A stretch of DNA of 64,000 nucleotides, from the NCBI GenBank assembly GCA_963804595.1, contig CAWDQZ010000017.1, positions 186,001 through 250,000 of the forward strand, read 5' to 3'. Shown here one piece after another: positions 56,233 through 64,000 of the stretch. Numbering within the stretch: the stretch's first letter is position 1; every line of letters begins with the position of its first letter. Source of the DNA: DASUPK01 sp963804595 (GTDB taxonomy: Bacteria > Actinomycetota > Thermoleophilia > Solirubrobacterales > 70-9). Under the pieces are notes generated by a model, which made no database searches, was not told the DNA's origin, and saw nothing but the letters and a program-made list of their open reading frames with translations. Both the position numbers and the translations under genes were made by a program.

Positions 56233-58644
56233 ATGACCGGGGAGAGCGCCCGCACGGCGACCGGCAGGGTCCGCGATCAGGAATTCGAGACCCGACTGGC
56301 CTCGATCAAGGTCGGGACCTGGCTCTCCACGCTCGTTTGCCTCGGCTGCGCCGTCTACGCACTCGGCACCTGGGACCAGCCGAATCGCGACCTGATCCTG
56401 GCCGCGATCGGCCTGGGCCTGGTGACGGCGCCGCTGATCGCGCTGCTGCCTCTCGAGCGGATCATCAGCGGGCCCCTGCGCGAGCCCTTCTTCGTCGCCT
56501 GGTCAGTGGCGGACGTCGCCCTGATCGGCGTCTGCGCGGGCCTTGACGGCGGCTCGCGCAGCCCCTTCATGCTGCTCTTGGTCCTGCCCTTCCTCTTCGC
56601 TTCGCTCTCATATCCGGTCGCGCCGATCGTCGCGGTCGGGATCGCCGAGCTCGCGGCCCTCTTCATCCTTGCCTTCGCGGTGGGCGGCGGCCTCCCCTTC
56701 GGCGGCTTCGGCTTGTTTGCCGCGCTCTGCATCGCCCTGCTCGGGGGATGGGAGGCGCGCGGCCAGGCGCGCCGGCGCCGTCTCCTCGCCAGGGCCGCGA
56801 GCGCGCTGGTTCACAGCGAGGAGTCGAGTCGCCTGCAGGCGCACCAGCAGAGCGCGGTGGCACGGTTCGGGCAGCAGGCACTCGAGGGGACCGGCATCGA
56901 CGAGCTGGCGGACGAGGCGAGCCGCATCCTCGCCGATGTCCTCGAGATCGACTACGGGGGGGTTCTGAAGCTGATGCCTGGCGGAGAGGAGCTGCGCCTC
57001 GTCTCGGCGGTCGGGGTCCCCGAGGAGCTGATCGGGAGGGCAGGCGTCCCGGCCGACTACCGGTCGCAGTCCGGCTACGCGCTCGCCACCGGAAAGGCGA
57101 CCGTGGTCGACGACTGGAGCGCCGAGACGCGCTTTCAGAAGTCAACGCTCCAGGCCGAGCAGGGGATGCGGAGCGCGGCGATCATCCTGATCAAGGGCAA
57201 GGAGGAGCCCTTCGGCGTGCTTGGGGCCGGGTCCAGCGAGCTCCGCGCCTTCACTCGGGAGGACGTCAACTTCATGCAAGCGATCGCGAACGTGCTCGCC
57301 AATGCGATCGAGCGGCGCCGCACCGAAGAGCGGACGCAGCACGAGGCCCTGCACGACGCGCTCACAGGGCTTCCGAACCGCAGCCTCTTCCTTGACCGGC
57401 TTCAACACGCGCTCTCGGTGGCCGCCCGCCGTCGGACCGCCATCGCCGTCCTCTTCCTCGACCTCGACCAGTTCAAGCTCGTCAATGACAGCCTCGGGCA
57501 CGCGGCCGGCGATGAGCTCCTCGCCGCCGTGGCGCCGCAGATCGAGCAGGCTCTACGTCCCGGCGACACCGTCGCCCGCTTCGGCGGCGATGAGTTCGCG
57601 GTCCTCGCCGAGGATGTCGGCGACGAGCGCGGCGCGACCCGGATCGCGGAGCGAATCGCGGAGGCGCTCGCCCGCCCCTTCATCCTGCGAGAGCGCGAGC
57701 ACTTCGTGAGCGCGAGCATCGGCATCTCGATCGGCACCGGCAACGAGGACCCCGAGGCGCTGATCAGGGACGCGGACTCGGCGCTCTACCGGGCCAAGGA
57801 CCACGGACGCGGCGGCTACGAGATCTTCGACGAGGTGATGCGCTCCCGCGTGATCCAGCACATGCAGACCGAGAACGACCTGCGCCGGGCGCTTCAGCGG
57901 AATGAGTTCGTCGTCCACTACCAGCCGGTCGTCCGGCTCGCCGACGGTGTAGTCGCCTCGATGGAGGCGCTGCTCCGCTGGAATCACCCTGAGCGCGGCC
58001 TGATCGGGCCTCTCGGGTTCATCCCCGTCGCGGAGGAGTCCCGTCTGATCGTGCCCATCGGTCGCTGGGTGATCGAGCAGGCGTGCCGGCAGGCCGCCGC
58101 CTGGCAGCGTCTCCGGCCGGACGCGGCACCGGTCGGCGTGGGGGTCAACCTCTCGGCCCGGCAGCTGGCGGACCCCGAGCTGGTCCAGCACCTCGAGCGC
58201 TCGATAGGGGCGAACGGGATCGAGCCCTCGACCCTCTGGCTCGAGCTCACCGAGAGCAGCCTGCTCGACGACACCACCTCCGTCGAGGGAACGCTGGGAT
58301 CCCTGCATCGACTGGGCGTCCGGCTCGTCCTGGACGACTTCGGGGTCGGCTTCTCCTCCCTCGGATACCTGAAGCGACTGCCGCTCTCGATGGTCAAGCT
58401 CGATCGCTCCTTCGTCGAGAACGTCATCGACAGCCCCCACGAGGCGGCGATCGTCCGGGCGGTCAGCGAGATGGCCGAGACGATCGGCCTCAGTGTGGTC
58501 GCCGAGGGGGTCGAGACCGAGGAGCAGGTCAGGGTGGCTCGCGACCTGGGCTGCGGCTTCGCCCAGGGCTTTCACTTCTCCGAGCCGGTCCCGGCCTCGT
58601 ACGTCGAGGGCCTGCTCGCGACCCCGATGCCGATCGGCAGCTGA
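56233..58644 (+). CDS. GAF-GGDEF-EAL cyclic-di-GMP enzyme
   Basis: An 803-residue membrane-anchored signalling protein. N-terminal ~165 residues hold about five helices (VGTWLSTLVCLGCAVYALGT, LILAAIGLGLVTAPLIALLP); a GAF domain follows (~205-360). The diguanylate cyclase has an intact active site (RFGGDEFAVL, GGDEF 451-455) and an RxxD inhibitory site five residues before it (RPGD). The EAL domain begins at E578-A-L and keeps its metal ligands (NLSARQL, LELTESSLL, LDDFGVGFSSLGYL, VVAEGVETEEQ), so both synthesis and breakdown of c-di-GMP are possible. Net activity cannot be told. Confidence 0.95.
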   Translation: MTGESARTATGRVRDQEFETRLASIKVGTWLSTLVCLGCAVYALGTWDQPNRDLILAAIGLGLVTAPLIALLPLERIISGPLREPFFVAWSVADVALIGVCAGLDGGSRSPFMLLLVLPFLFASLSYPVAPIVAVGIAELAALFILAFAVGGGLPFGGFGLFAALCIALLGGWEARGQARRRRLLARAASALVHSEESSRLQAHQQSAVARFGQQALEGTGIDELADEASRILADVLEIDYGGVLKLMPGGEELRLVSAVGVPEELIGRAGVPADYRSQSGYALATGKATVVDDWSAETRFQKSTLQAEQGMRSAAIILIKGKEEPFGVLGAGSSELRAFTREDVNFMQAIANVLANAIERRRTEERTQHEALHDALTGLPNRSLFLDRLQHALSVAARRRTAIAVLFLDLDQFKLVNDSLGHAAGDELLAAVAPQIEQALRPGDTVARFGGDEFAVLAEDVGDERGATRIAERIAEALARPFILREREHFVSASIGISIGTGNEDPEALIRDADSALYRAKDHGRGGYEIFDEVMRSRVIQHMQTENDLRRALQRNEFVVHYQPVVRLADGVVASMEALLRWNHPERGLIGPLGFIPVAEESRLIVPIGRWVIEQACRQAAAWQRLRPDAAPVGVGVNLSARQLADPELVQHLERSIGANGIEPSTLWLELTESSLLDDTTSVEGTLGSLHRLGVRLVLDDFGVGFSSLGYLKRLPLSMVKLDRSFVENVIDSPHEAAIVRAVSEMAETIGLSVVAEGVETEEQVRVARDLGCGFAQGFHFSEPVPASYVEGLLATPMPIGS

Positions 58645-58649
58645 TCCAC

Positions 58650-58665
58650 CGCGCCACGAGGCGCG
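58650..58665 (+). terminator. 6-bp hairpin after the GGDEF-EAL gene
   Basis: CGCGCC (58650-58655), loop ACGA, GGCGCG (58660-58665), six bases after the stop. Short and without T-run; weak candidate. Confidence 0.3.
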
Positions 58666-58721
58666 TAAATTGGTGTGAAGTCCACTGCTGAAGCGAAATT
58701 GGACACGCGAGATTCGGGCAT

Positions 58722-59231
58722 ATGACGCGAGGTATGACGGGCAGCGGTATTGCAGCGCTCGGCGAGAGTCCGCCCAATCCCCCACCCGGGTGGGCGCGTC
58801 TCACCGACCGGATCGTCGCCCGTGTCCGTGCACGCGCGATCGACGACGAGCTGCTGAACGGCGGCGTGACCGACGGCAGCCCCGCTGTCCTGGTCCGGCG
58901 GGCTCGCTTGCTGCACCGGCGCTATCGCTCGGCGGTCGCGAAAGCGCTGCGGGCGCTGATCGCGGAGGCCCGGCGCAACGAGCCGAACTTCTACGCCGCC
59001 AAGCTTCCTCTTAAGGTCCGCGAGGTTCTCGACAGCGCGCCGCTCATCCTGACGCTCGCCGACGAGGTCGAGCAGGAGGAGATCGTCAGCCCACGCGGGA
59101 TCATCCTGGCGGAGAGGCTGGTGACGGATGGGGATTCCCCGGTGTACGGCCTGAGGCCGGTCGAGCACCCGCTCGAGGAATCCGTCGAGTCCGCTGTCAC
59201 GCACGCCCGGGCCGCTCTGCATCTCGGCTGA
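58722..59231 (+). CDS. hypothetical helical basic protein
   Basis: A 169-residue, mostly helical protein: WARLTDRIVARVRARAIDDE, LLNGGVTDGSPAVLVRRARL, LHRRYRSAVAKALRALIAEA, then LTLADEVEQEEIVSPRGIIL. No membrane segment or signal. Basic patches suggest nucleic-acid or phosphate contacts but no family is recognised. A second ATG at 58734 is possible. It lies upstream of STAS and DUF294 genes, hinting at a common signalling setting. Confidence 0.6.
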   Translation: MTRGMTGSGIAALGESPPNPPPGWARLTDRIVARVRARAIDDELLNGGVTDGSPAVLVRRARLLHRRYRSAVAKALRALIAEARRNEPNFYAAKLPLKVREVLDSAPLILTLADEVEQEEIVSPRGIILAERLVTDGDSPVYGLRPVEHPLEESVESAVTHARAALHLG

Positions 59232-59297
59232 GGCCCTTCCTCCACATGGAACCGCTGGCTAGGATGTGGCCGCTCCTCGAGGTAAATAGGGGACCAC

Positions 59298-59678
59298 GTG
59301 GCCGAAACGCCAAGCGCAGACATTCCGCACTTCGAGATCAGCTCTGGGCCCGGTCCGGACGACGCCTATGTCGTCCGGGTCGCCGGCGAGGTCGACATGT
59401 CCCATGAGGAGGAGCTCCGTGCCGAGCTGCGGGGCGCCGTCGAGGCCGATGCGAAGGGCATCGTCGTCGACCTGACCGCGTGCGAGTTCATCGACTCCAG
59501 CGCCATCCGCGCACTACTGCTTTCCCGCCAGGAGAAAAGCCCGGGCAAGGGCCGCGAGAGCCTCGCCGTGGCCGCCTCGAGTGACCAGATCCTCCGCATC
59601 CTCTCGGTGATGGGGCTCGATCAGGTGCTGCCCATCAAGCCGACCGTTGAGGAGGCCGCGGCCGCGCTCTCGGGCTGA
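59298..59678 (+). CDS. STAS-domain anti-sigma-factor antagonist
   Basis: A 126-residue STAS protein of the SpoIIAA/RsbV type: HFEISSGPGPDDAYVVRVAG, EVDMSHEEELRAELRGAVEA, GIVVDLTACEFIDSSAIRAL and QILRILSVMGLDQVLPI. The phosphorylatable serine is in the DSS loop (Ser67/Ser68). It should bind an anti-sigma kinase, not encoded nearby, and be switched off by phosphorylation. GTG start with aggggа-type purine run just upstream; TAGGAT at 59260-59265 could be the -10. Confidence 0.9.
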   Translation: MAETPSADIPHFEISSGPGPDDAYVVRVAGEVDMSHEEELRAELRGAVEADAKGIVVDLTACEFIDSSAIRALLLSRQEKSPGKGRESLAVAASSDQILRILSVMGLDQVLPIKPTVEEAAAALSG

Positions 59679-59732
59679 ACCCGGTTCACCATCCCTCGAC
59701 GGACGGGTCCTTAGACTCCCCCTCAGAGACGG

Positions 59733-61607
59733 ATGCATGACATCGCGGAGTTCCTGGGCGCCCGAGACCCCTTCACCGGGCTCGACGAGAAGGCACTCGA
59801 GCAGCTGGCCAGCCGGACCGAGGTCGAGTTCTTTCCCGCCGACACGGAGATTCTGCCCCAGGGCGTGCAGCCCCAGGGCCGGATCCGCGTGATCCGGCGA
59901 GGATCCGTCGAGCTGCTGGATCGCGGCAAGGTGGTGGACCTGCTCGGAGAGGGCGAGATGTTCGGCCATCCATCGGTCCTCTCCGGCGAGCCGACCAGGT
60001 ACGGGGTGCGAGCCCGGGAGGACACGCTCACCTACTCGCTGGCGGCCGACGACGTTGTCCCGCTGCTGGGCCGTGCCTCGAGCCTGCGCTTCCTGGCGCG
60101 TTCCCTCCTCGCCCGTGGCAGCAGGCCCGGAGCCAACGGGGCCGGTCCGCCGGTTCCCGAGGTGGGCATGCAACCCGCTGCGGCCCTGGTCCGCAGGCCT
60201 CCGGTGATCCTTGGATCCGAGACGACGCTCCGGGACGCCGCCCGCCGGATGGACGCCGAGGAGGTCAGCTCGGTCCTGGTGGACCTCGGAAACGGTCGGC
60301 ACGGAATCGTCACTGACCGTGACCTGCGATCACAGGTCGTCGCCGGCCGGGTGAGCGCCAACGAGCCGGTGACTGCGGCGATGAGTACGCCCGTGATCGG
60401 CGTGGCGGCGGATGAGACCGGAGCCGACGTGATGCTGACGATGCTCGACAACGACGTCCGGCATGTCGTCGTCTTCTCGCCGCGCTCAGAGGTTCTGGGT
60501 GTGATCGTCGCCGTCGACCTCGTGGCCGCCGAGACGCGGTCGCCGTTCGTCCTTCGCCGAGCGATCGCGACGGCCCGCAACAAGCGCGAGCTACAGGAGA
60601 CCGTCACCGAGCTGCGCTCGACCGTGATCGCTCTCTGGCGCGCCGATATCTCGCCGGCCCAGATCAGCGAGGTGATCTCGGCGGTCACGGATGCCCTGGT
60701 CCGCCGGGTCATCGAGCTGGCGATCGAGACCGAGGGGCCTCCCCCGGCCGACTTCTGCTGGATGGCGCTTGGAAGCCACGGGCGGCGGGAGCCGGTCCCC
60801 TCCTCGGACGCCGACTCGGGGATGGCCTGGCGGGACGCTCCCGAGAATGATCCGCTCACATCCGGCGCCCGCCGGGCGCTGGCGTCCAACCAGACACAGC
60901 GCTACATGCGCGAGATCGGGACGAGCGTGTCCGACTGCATCCGGGTACTCGGCTGGAGCCTCGACGCTCACGGGGTCACCGCGTCGAGATTCGCGTCCAG
61001 CTCGATCGAGGATTGGCGAGGAAGCATCGCGACCTGGCTGACGAAGCCGACCGACAACAAGGTTCTGATCGCGATCTCGATCCTGCTCGACGGCCGCATC
61101 GTCTACGGCGATCGCGGGCTCGACGTCAAGCGCATTCTCTTCGAGACCGGTGATCGCGAGATGCTCGAGCAGTGGATGCTGAGACTGGCCCTTGCCGCGA
61201 AGCCGCCGACCGGCTTCATGCGGAACATCGTCGTCGAGGGCTCGGGGAAGCGTCGCGGGACCTTCGACATCAAGCAAGGCGGACTGCTGCCGATCGTCGA
61301 CCTGGCCCGCTACGCGGCGCTCAAGGGCGACATCGCACTGAACGCGACCCTGCCGCGACTGCGCGCGGCGGCCGACGAGGGGATCTTCAACGAGGCGACG
61401 GCCCGGGTACTCGAGGAGGCGTACGAGCTGTTCAGCGCCCTGCGCTTGGAGCACCAGGTCACCCAGCTCGAGCAGGGCGGTGAGCCAGACGACAACCTGA
61501 ACCCGGAAGAGCTCGATCCGCTCACCCGCCGCTACCTCCGGGACGCATTCCGGGAGGTGGGGACCGTGCAGCGCTCCCTCGCCGGCGGTCTGCCCTCGCG
61601 GCGATAG
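59733..61607 (+). CDS. cNMP-binding / CBS / DUF294 nucleotidyltransferase-like protein
   Basis: A 624-residue multidomain protein: cyclic-nucleotide-binding-type domain (~1-115; LDEKALEQLASRTEVEFFPA, VDLLGEGEMFGHPSVLSGEP), a CBS pair (~150-275; RRMDAEEVSSVLVDL, VIGVAADETGADVMLTMLDN), then a DUF294 nucleotidyltransferase-like domain with FCWMALGSHGRREPVPSSDA (GS...RxE...SDxD) and its helical C-terminal partner (YAALKGDIALNATLPRLRAA). Sensor modules therefore regulate a putative nucleotidyltransfer step. TAGACT (59712-59717) may be the -10. Two bases separate it from the exonuclease gene. Confidence 0.88.
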   Translation: MHDIAEFLGARDPFTGLDEKALEQLASRTEVEFFPADTEILPQGVQPQGRIRVIRRGSVELLDRGKVVDLLGEGEMFGHPSVLSGEPTRYGVRAREDTLTYSLAADDVVPLLGRASSLRFLARSLLARGSRPGANGAGPPVPEVGMQPAAALVRRPPVILGSETTLRDAARRMDAEEVSSVLVDLGNGRHGIVTDRDLRSQVVAGRVSANEPVTAAMSTPVIGVAADETGADVMLTMLDNDVRHVVVFSPRSEVLGVIVAVDLVAAETRSPFVLRRAIATARNKRELQETVTELRSTVIALWRADISPAQISEVISAVTDALVRRVIELAIETEGPPPADFCWMALGSHGRREPVPSSDADSGMAWRDAPENDPLTSGARRALASNQTQRYMREIGTSVSDCIRVLGWSLDAHGVTASRFASSSIEDWRGSIATWLTKPTDNKVLIAISILLDGRIVYGDRGLDVKRILFETGDREMLEQWMLRLALAAKPPTGFMRNIVVEGSGKRRGTFDIKQGGLLPIVDLARYAALKGDIALNATLPRLRAAADEGIFNEATARVLEEAYELFSALRLEHQVTQLEQGGEPDDNLNPEELDPLTRRYLRDAFREVGTVQRSLAGGLPSRR

Positions 61608-61609
61608 AC

Positions 61610-62329
61610 GTGGCAACCACGGACTCCGGCGCGCTGCGCTCGTATCGGGATGCCGAGTTCCCGCCCGCGGATACTCCTTGGCGGGAAGTCGCCTTCAGCG
61701 TGGTCGACCTGGAGATGACCGGACTGGACGCGGCCTCCGACGAGATCATCTCCTTCGCCACCGTGACCGTCAGCGGCGGCGCCATCCGATTCGACGACGC
61801 ACGCTATGAGCTGGTGCGGCCGAGGCGGATGCCGGACTGGGACACGATCAGGATCCACGGTCTCCGCGAGGTGGATCTGGAGGAAGCGGCGCCTCTGGAC
61901 GAGGTCATTGACGACCTGCTCGAGCCGCTCACCGGGCGACCGATCGTCGCGCACGTGGCCGACGTCGAACGCAGCTTTCTCACTGCCGCCCTCTCGAAGT
62001 TCGGCGCGACGCTGCGAAACCCCACGGTGGACACGGCAGTGATCGACCGTGAGCTGCGCCGGCTCAGAGGGCAACGGCCGGCCGCCAGGGACCCGATCAG
62101 CCTCGGTGACATGGTCCGCTCGCTGGGGCTTCCCGTGCACCGGCCGCACCACGCCGACGGCGACGCGCTCACCACGGCACAGGCGTTCATCGCGCTGGCC
62201 GGCCACCTCCAGCGCTTCGAGGACCCGCTGACGCTTGGCGCGCTGCAAAAGTTGAGCCAGCCGCAGGCCTCGGTAGGCGGCCTGAGGTCCCTCCTGCAAC
62301 GAATCGGCCTGAGCACGATTCGTGCCTAG
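61610..62329 (+). CDS. DEDDh 3'-5' exonuclease (DnaQ-like)
   Basis: A 239-residue exonuclease of the Pol III epsilon type: Exo I FSVVDLEMTGLDAASDEIIS (Asp, Glu), Exo II RPIVAHVADVERSFLTAALS (Asp), Exo III RPHHADGDALTTAQAFIALA (His, Asp), so the DEDDh set is complete. GTG 61610 follows the DUF294 stop by two bases. A DUF294 plus DEDDh exonuclease pair is a known conserved neighbourhood; the substrate is not known. Confidence 0.88.
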   Translation: MATTDSGALRSYRDAEFPPADTPWREVAFSVVDLEMTGLDAASDEIISFATVTVSGGAIRFDDARYELVRPRRMPDWDTIRIHGLREVDLEEAAPLDEVIDDLLEPLTGRPIVAHVADVERSFLTAALSKFGATLRNPTVDTAVIDRELRRLRGQRPAARDPISLGDMVRSLGLPVHRPHHADGDALTTAQAFIALAGHLQRFEDPLTLGALQKLSQPQASVGGLRSLLQRIGLSTIRA

Positions 62330-62477
62330 ACGTTGCGTACAAGCTGGTCAAATTGCGGAAATCAGGCTTGACGGGGGTCCACGTTCGAGCGTAGGGTCCG
62401 CTCAGACAGGCATGATGCCTGCGACATAGGCCCCCAAGAGCACGGATGTGGTGGGGCCGCAACGGAGGGAGAGGTAA
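62330..62477 (+). other. intergenic leader with promoter and two hairpins
   Basis: No gene is seen. It holds a promoter (62368-62397), a perfect hairpin CAGGCA/TGCCTG (62407-62412, 62416-62421) and a second stem GGCCCC/GGGGCC (62429-62434, 62453-62458) ahead of the ribosome site GGAGGGAGAGG. The ~75-base transcribed leader is longer than elsewhere in this window, so it may regulate the permease. Confidence 0.45.
62368..62397 (+). promoter_or_regulatory. promoter of the APC permease
   Basis: -35 TTGACG (62368-62373), 18-bp spacer, -10 TAGGGT (62392-62397). Confidence 0.6.
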
Positions 62478-64000
62478 GTGACACCACCTGAGGGCATCTC
62501 CGACGTCGACCAGACGAAGCGCGACGAGGAGCGGCTCGCGGAGCTCGGTTACAAGCAGGAGCTCTCGCGTAGCTGGAGCGCGTTCACCAACTTCGCGATC
62601 TCGTTCACGATCATCTCGGTCCTCGCCGGGTGCTTCACCGCGTTCGGCTTCGCCTGGCTGAACGGCGGACCGATCGCGGTCTCGATCGGCTGGCCGGTGC
62701 TCTGCCTGCTGATCTTCTGCGTGGCCTTCTCGATGTCCGAGCTCACCTCCGCCTATCCGACGGCCGGAGGGCCGTACTGGTGGGCCCATGACCTCGGCGG
62801 CAAGGGCTGGAGCTGGATGACCGGCTGGTTCAACATCGCCGGCCTGCTCGGGATCGTCGCCTCGGTCGCCTACGGCGCAGCGATCTTCCTCAACATCCTG
62901 CTCGGCCTCTATGGGCTGAACATCATCGGGATCAACTTCGGGGACACCAGCCACATCCTGGGCGAGCAGTTCCTGCTCTTCCTGATCATCCTGTTGGCCT
63001 ACACCGTGGTGAACATCTTCGCCGACCGCCTCCTGGCGCTGATCAACAACATCTCGGTCGGCTGGCACCTGCTCGGCGTCGCGGTGATCATCGGGATCCT
63101 CTGGATCGTTCCCGACTCCCATCAGAGCGCCAACTTCGTCTTCACGGAGCGCTTCAACGAGTCGGGCTTCTTCGGCGGCTCGACCGGCAACTTCGGGTTC
63201 TGGTTCTTCGTGCTGCCGATCGGCTTCCTCCTCACCATGTACACCGAGACGGGCTACGACGCCTCGGCCCATACCGCGGAGGAGACCCAGGGGGCGGCGA
63301 TCGCGGCGGCTCAGGGTGTCTGGCGGTCGGTCTTCTACTCGGCGATCATCGGCTGGATCCTGCTGCTCTCCTTCCTGTTCGCGGCGACCAACGTCAGCGC
63401 GATCGACGACGGCGCCGGCTACTCGACGTTCATCTTCACCTCGGCGCTCGACTCCTGGGCGGCGAAACTGGTGATCCTGATCGCCACCGTCGGTCAGCTG
63501 TTCTGCGGGGCGGCCGGCCTGACCAGCGCCTCTCGCACCTGGTACGCGTTCTCGCGCGACCGCGCGATCCCTGGTTGGAACCTGTTCCGGCGGGTCAACC
63601 GCGACCGGGTGCCGTTCAACGCCGTGATCGGCGTTTCGTTCTTCTCGCTGGTCATCTCGATCCCGGCGCTGTTCGGCAAGAACGACGTCCCGTTTGCGTT
63701 CTACGCCCTGACCGGGATCTGCACGGTCGGCCTCTACGTCGCCTACATCATTCCGGTCTACCTCCGTCTCCGAGCCGGCAGCTCCTTCAAGCCGGGGCCG
63801 TGGACGCTCGGCGCCAGGTACACGTGGGTCAACACGATCGGGATCCTCTTCGTCATCCTGGTGGTCTTCGCGCTCAACCTGCCGTACACGCCCGCGGGGC
63901 TGCCCTGGAATGACGGGTTCGACGCGAGCCTCGTCAACTACACGCCCGTGGCGATACTCCTGCCACTGATCTTCGGGGTCTGGTATCTGGTTTCGGCGAA
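62478..64000 (+). CDS. APC-family amino-acid permease, 3' truncated by window edge
   Basis: GTG 62478 with GGAGGGAGAGG upstream opens a frame that stays open to the last base (over 500 residues). It begins KRDEERLAELGYKQELSRSW, SAFTNFAISFTIISVLAGCF, the typical start of GABA/choline/polyamine-type APC permeases, with GGPYWWAHDLGGKGWSWMTG after helix 3 and GYDASAHTAEETQGAAIAAA, WRSVFYSAIIGWILLLSFLF in the middle. About 11 helices are within the window. It should import an amino acid or amine by H+ or Na+ symport. Confidence 0.92.
   Translation, partial: MTPPEGISDVDQTKRDEERLAELGYKQELSRSWSAFTNFAISFTIISVLAGCFTAFGFAWLNGGPIAVSIGWPVLCLLIFCVAFSMSELTSAYPTAGGPYWWAHDLGGKGWSWMTGWFNIAGLLGIVASVAYGAAIFLNILLGLYGLNIIGINFGDTSHILGEQFLLFLIILLAYTVVNIFADRLLALINNISVGWHLLGVAVIIGILWIVPDSHQSANFVFTERFNESGFFGGSTGNFGFWFFVLPIGFLLTMYTETGYDASAHTAEETQGAAIAAAQGVWRSVFYSAIIGWILLLSFLFAATNVSAIDDGAGYSTFIFTSALDSWAAKLVILIATVGQLFCGAAGLTSASRTWYAFSRDRAIPGWNLFRRVNRDRVPFNAVIGVSFFSLVISIPALFGKNDVPFAFYALTGICTVGLYVAYIIPVYLRLRAGSSFKPGPWTLGARYTWVNTIGILFVILVVFALNLPYTPAGLPWNDGFDASLVNYTPVAILLPLIFGVWYLVSA

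Noticed and set aside
62404..62477. Guanidine-II (mini-ykkC) or other known riboswitch
   Set aside because: Two stem-loops are present, but loops do not show the ACGR pattern on both stems and no other known consensus fits.
1..64000. tRNA, rRNA, CRISPR arrays, intact insertion sequences or prophage genes
   Set aside because: I looked for clover-leaf ends, regularly spaced repeats and transposase motifs and found none.

Overview
The window is visibly very G+C-rich, densely coded on both strands and typical of an actinobacterium. Deazaflavin (F420)-type enzymes (25851-26306, 30722-31579), a wax-ester/diacylglycerol acyltransferase, DUF1918 and DUF5679 small proteins, an MprAB-like two-component pair, AI-2E-type exporters and widespread leaderless gene starts suggest a soil-type lineage. 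Class Thermoleophilia (Solirubrobacterales/Gaiellales) is my best guess; this is inference, with no rRNA or tRNA in the window to confirm it.

Layout. 1-10 kb: end of a TetR regulator, a small secreted protein, a thiolase, a coiled-coil membrane protein, a DUF5679 protein, then a decayed patch (integrase remnant 3110-3625, cupredoxin remnant 3908-4095, frameshifted lipoprotein 4108-4954), a PAS protein, an MBL hydrolase, an amidase/amine-oxidase pair and MsrA. 10-21 kb: Nudix, DUF429, wax-ester synthase coupled to a stand-alone LigD-type phosphoesterase, methylmalonate-semialdehyde dehydrogenase, an iron-linked VIT/Fur divergon, VOC, hydrolase and GNAT genes, and an AI-2E-family transporter. 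21-25 kb: MarR regulator diverging from a three-gene DrrAB-like ABC exporter, with a clear shared operator/promoter. 25-34 kb: catalase-like and F420-type enzymes, M32 carboxypeptidase, small membrane proteins, an MpaB-like oxygenase. 34-39.7 kb: TetR regulator with a long palindromic operator diverging from an SCP2 / acyl-CoA dehydrogenase / hydrolase / membrane protein run (lipid metabolism). 39.7-43.1 kb: sugar genes including a ketoisomerase-aminotransferase-acetyltransferase trio resembling QdtA/B/C. 43.1-47.5 kb: MoxR-DUF58-transglutaminase operon. 48-54 kb: two-component system, PucR-type regulator, acyl-lipid desaturase, epoxide hydrolase. 54-64 kb: cupin, aldo/keto reductase, GGDEF-EAL signalling protein, STAS protein, cNMP/CBS/DUF294 protein with a DEDDh exonuclease, and the start of an APC permease that runs off the window.

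Regulatory architecture is the most informative part. At least fifteen genes without a Shine-Dalgarno sequence have a TANNNT hexamer ending 6-7 bases before the start codon, as expected for leaderless transcripts. In several the hexamer contains the stop codon of the gene upstream. Four convergent gene pairs share one CTAG as both stop codons. A 39-bp REP-like element occurs at two convergent junctions. No CRISPR, rRNA, tRNA or intact mobile element was seen. Apart from 3090-3687 (integrase remnant) and 9166-9554 (a doubtful ORF and a hairpin), no stretch above 300 bases lacks a gene.
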